DNA of 64,000 bases, from NCBI GenBank assembly GCA_933228675.1, contig OW121741.1:38531952-38595951 (forward strand), given 5' to 3'. Numbering within the stretch: the stretch's first letter is position 1; the number at the start of each line of letters is the position of its first letter. The notes below the pieces were generated by a model that worked only from the letters and a program-made list of their open reading frames with translations, had not been told where the DNA came from and searched no databases. The stretch is from Stomorhina lunata (lineage: Eukaryota; Arthropoda; Insecta; Diptera; Rhiniidae). Below, in pieces: positions 61,840-64,000 of the stretch. A program made the position numbers and the translations under genes.

Positions 61840-64000
61840 CAATACCCGAAGCACGTTGTCTTTCGAAGATATCGCCGCTGTCCATGAGACTGTACAAATT
61901 GATTGCTCTCAAAAAGTCGATCATTCGCAGACTCCAACTTTTCGCACCGTAAAATGGACTTGATTTCTTAAAAAAATCAAAAATCGTTTCTAGTGATAAT
62001 TTTGAACATGCTGTAAACACCTTAACTAGTGTACTTCAGCAAGTCACACTTCTATCTAACAAGTCAACTACTAGAAAAGGAAAATCCAAGCCCTCTTGGT
62101 GGTCACCAGATATTGCGACGCTACGTCTATTTAATGAAGCTAAAAGGATTACCAACTGGGTCTCTTAATAAAGTTTAGTAACTAAACAGATTCAAAAATG
62201 TCGTCAGAAGTGCGAAAAGCCTGTTTTGGAGAAACTTCTGCAGCGCCGTAGAAGGATTATCCGATAATAGTACGTTCTGAAAAATTCTGCTGACCTCGAG
62301 TTCTGTCATTGGTTATCTTCTGAAACTCTTAATCCCAGGTTCCAAAGCTCTTAACAATGAGTTAGTGTCGAATAATTCGACTGTGTTTGAATCCACCTTA
62401 TTATTAACAGGGAAAAGGTCAAGTGGGCTCTTGAGAGTTTTAAGCCATACAAAGCTGCGGGTCCGGATGGTATTATCACAGCAGACTTGCAACATAATGG
62501 CGCATTATCACTCCCTGGCACACTTGGATCTATATGAGTTGTCTTAGGTTATCTTATATACCTTGATCATGAACAAGATAAGAGGTAGTTTTTATCTCTA
62601 AGGCAAACCACACTAAACCGAAGGACTTTGGACCAATCAATCTCAGTTCTTTTCTTCTTAAAGCCTTATAACGTATTATTCATGTCTTTTTTCATTATTT
62701 CGTTCATCAATAAATTCATGTCTACTCTCCACATCACAGCATGCCCACAGCAAACGTAAATCTGCAGAAACAGCACTTCACTTCTTGGTTAGCTTTATTG
62801 AAAAATAATTAAAGTGTGGCGAATTTTCACTTGTTGCCTTTCTAAACATAGCCTCTATGTTTAGAAAGGCAAGCCTATGACTATTACAAAGGCAATGGTA
62901 GACTTAGGAGTTGATAACTATATTATCTCCTTCGTAGATAAACTCCTAACCAATAGAATTATTAGCTCAGCCATGGACAATTATGGCAAAGCTGTAGTCT
63001 ATAAAGTATCATGTCGTGGTGCTCCTCATTTCGGTGTTTTATCACCTTGCAATACACATTGCTTATGCAGATGACGTCACAATTGCAGTTTTAGGTAAAT
63101 TACTGAACATTATATCGCAGGAATCGCTTTTGCTACACTTACTAGCTGGAGTGTTTCCAAAGTTTTGGGAGTTAATTGCGCCAAGATTCCTCAGTTCTCT
63201 CTCCAGATGTTAGACGGGATCGAACTTTTGATCAGTGACCAAGCCAAATATTTATTGGTAATTCTGGACTCCAAGCTATAATGGAGCATAAACACTTAAC
63301 CTAGGGAGTCTAAAGCGGCCATTGCACTCTTTTCGTGTATAAGAGCCTTAGGAAACACATGGTTCCATTCCCCTGCAAATACTGCCTAGCTCTTTGAGAT
63401 GGTTGCAAAACCTGTATTCATGTATTGTGCTCTTATCTGGTAGCCTGCTTTATGTAAGGCTAATCAGCGAGGCTCTTTTGTAAGAATCCTCAGAATCCCC
63501 TATAGGGCAGAAAAAAAACTGAAGCTATTAGGACTACGGCTTTAAAGACACTCTTCTTTATGCTTAACTGGCTTCCGGCTAAGTTAATGCGTCAAAATGT
63601 AACCCTTAGTCATCAGATGAAGTAGGACTGGTGAATGGACTCTTTTACCTATATGCCACTCTACTATTTTGAATAAACTTATCACTATCCCCAACAACAT
63701 CGACTACTGCATTCCCACTCCATTCTTTGATCGCTCTGAAACTCAAATCGATTCTAGACTTAGACCCTAGAGATTTACACGGATTGATCTAAATCGGAAA
63801 ATGGAGTATATGAGGGCTTTTTCAACCCCCTATTAGGGAAGAAAACTTATTTTAAGCTCCCAGAATACTGTAGTGTTCTACAGGCTGAAGTTTTAGTCAT
63901 GAATGGCTTAGGTACCACCGAATATTTTACAGAGATATTCGTTTTTGTACTGATAGTCTTGCCACTCTTTACCTTGGGTTTTAATGACATCCATTTTTAC
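61840..64000 (+). mobile_element. Decayed LINE with RT and RNase H, running off the right edge
   Basis: Recognisable pieces in mixed frames: KPSWWSPDIATLRLFNEAKR (near 62090), FKPYKAAGPDGI (near 62430), then VSCRGAPHFGVLSP (63009; family pattern GTPQGGVLSP), AYADDVTIAVLGKL (63062; motif C) and CSVLQAEVLVM (63875; resembles the RNase H start). RT followed by RNase H points to an R1/LOA- or I-like clade rather than the Jockey copies elsewhere. Many stops and frameshifts make it a dead copy. Confidence 0.75.

Overview
The window is eukaryotic and looks like a fly (Diptera; a large, AT-rich, repeat-swollen genome of blow-fly or house-fly type is my best guess). The reasons are U1 and U2 spliceosomal RNA genes close to the Drosophila sequences as I remember them, an insect-style two-domain adenylate kinase gene with GT-AG introns, and many insect transposons (Jockey-clade LINEs, Tc1/mariner elements of the DD41D type, hAT elements, TTAA- and TA-flanked MITEs). 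The species is not determined.

One host protein gene is visible, on the + strand: an adenylate kinase isoenzyme 5-like gene. Seven exons can be placed between 22756 and 46961 with consistent reading phases, giving 646 codons plus stop. Its 5' exons lie upstream and were not found. The introns are huge: 6.8 kb (a 4.2-kb AT-rich minisatellite plus a mariner copy) and 15.2 kb (a U1 snRNA gene, a 5-kb inverted-repeat structure, a 2.9-kb hAT element, a LINE fragment, a U2 snRNA gene and another mariner copy). The last five exons are packed into 1.8 kb. U1 (31105-31268) and U2 (43000-43191) lie in the same intron and orientation as the host gene. Both have the same 20-bp promoter element about 64 bp upstream, so they should be independent transcription units.

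Layout. 1-4.6 kb: broken Jockey-like LINE with a precisely inserted 645-bp MITE, a dispersed TATACCC-type repeat, and a 5'-truncated LINE tail with a 12-bp target duplication. 5.3-17.8 kb: four kinds of DD41D mariner element, one (9772-11066) with an intact 358-codon transposase, plus two copies of a 1.3-kb MITE that carries a tRNA-like Pol III module. 16.4-21.7 kb: a 5.3-kb hAT-type insertion (8-bp duplication CCCGTGAG) containing a mariner copy, a motif spaced about 160 bp apart, and 120-bp and about 258-bp tandem arrays. 22.8-47 kb: the kinase gene and its repeat-filled introns. 48.3-53.0 kb: a hAT element holding a tRNA-MITE and a Tc1 element, which itself holds another TIR element. 53-64 kb: a 132-bp tandem array, dispersed repeats, a fifth tRNA-MITE and a broken RNase-H-bearing LINE running off the right edge.

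Most of the sequence is therefore transposon-in-transposon. Target-site duplications give a relative order for many insertions. The host content is the kinase gene and the two snRNA genes.
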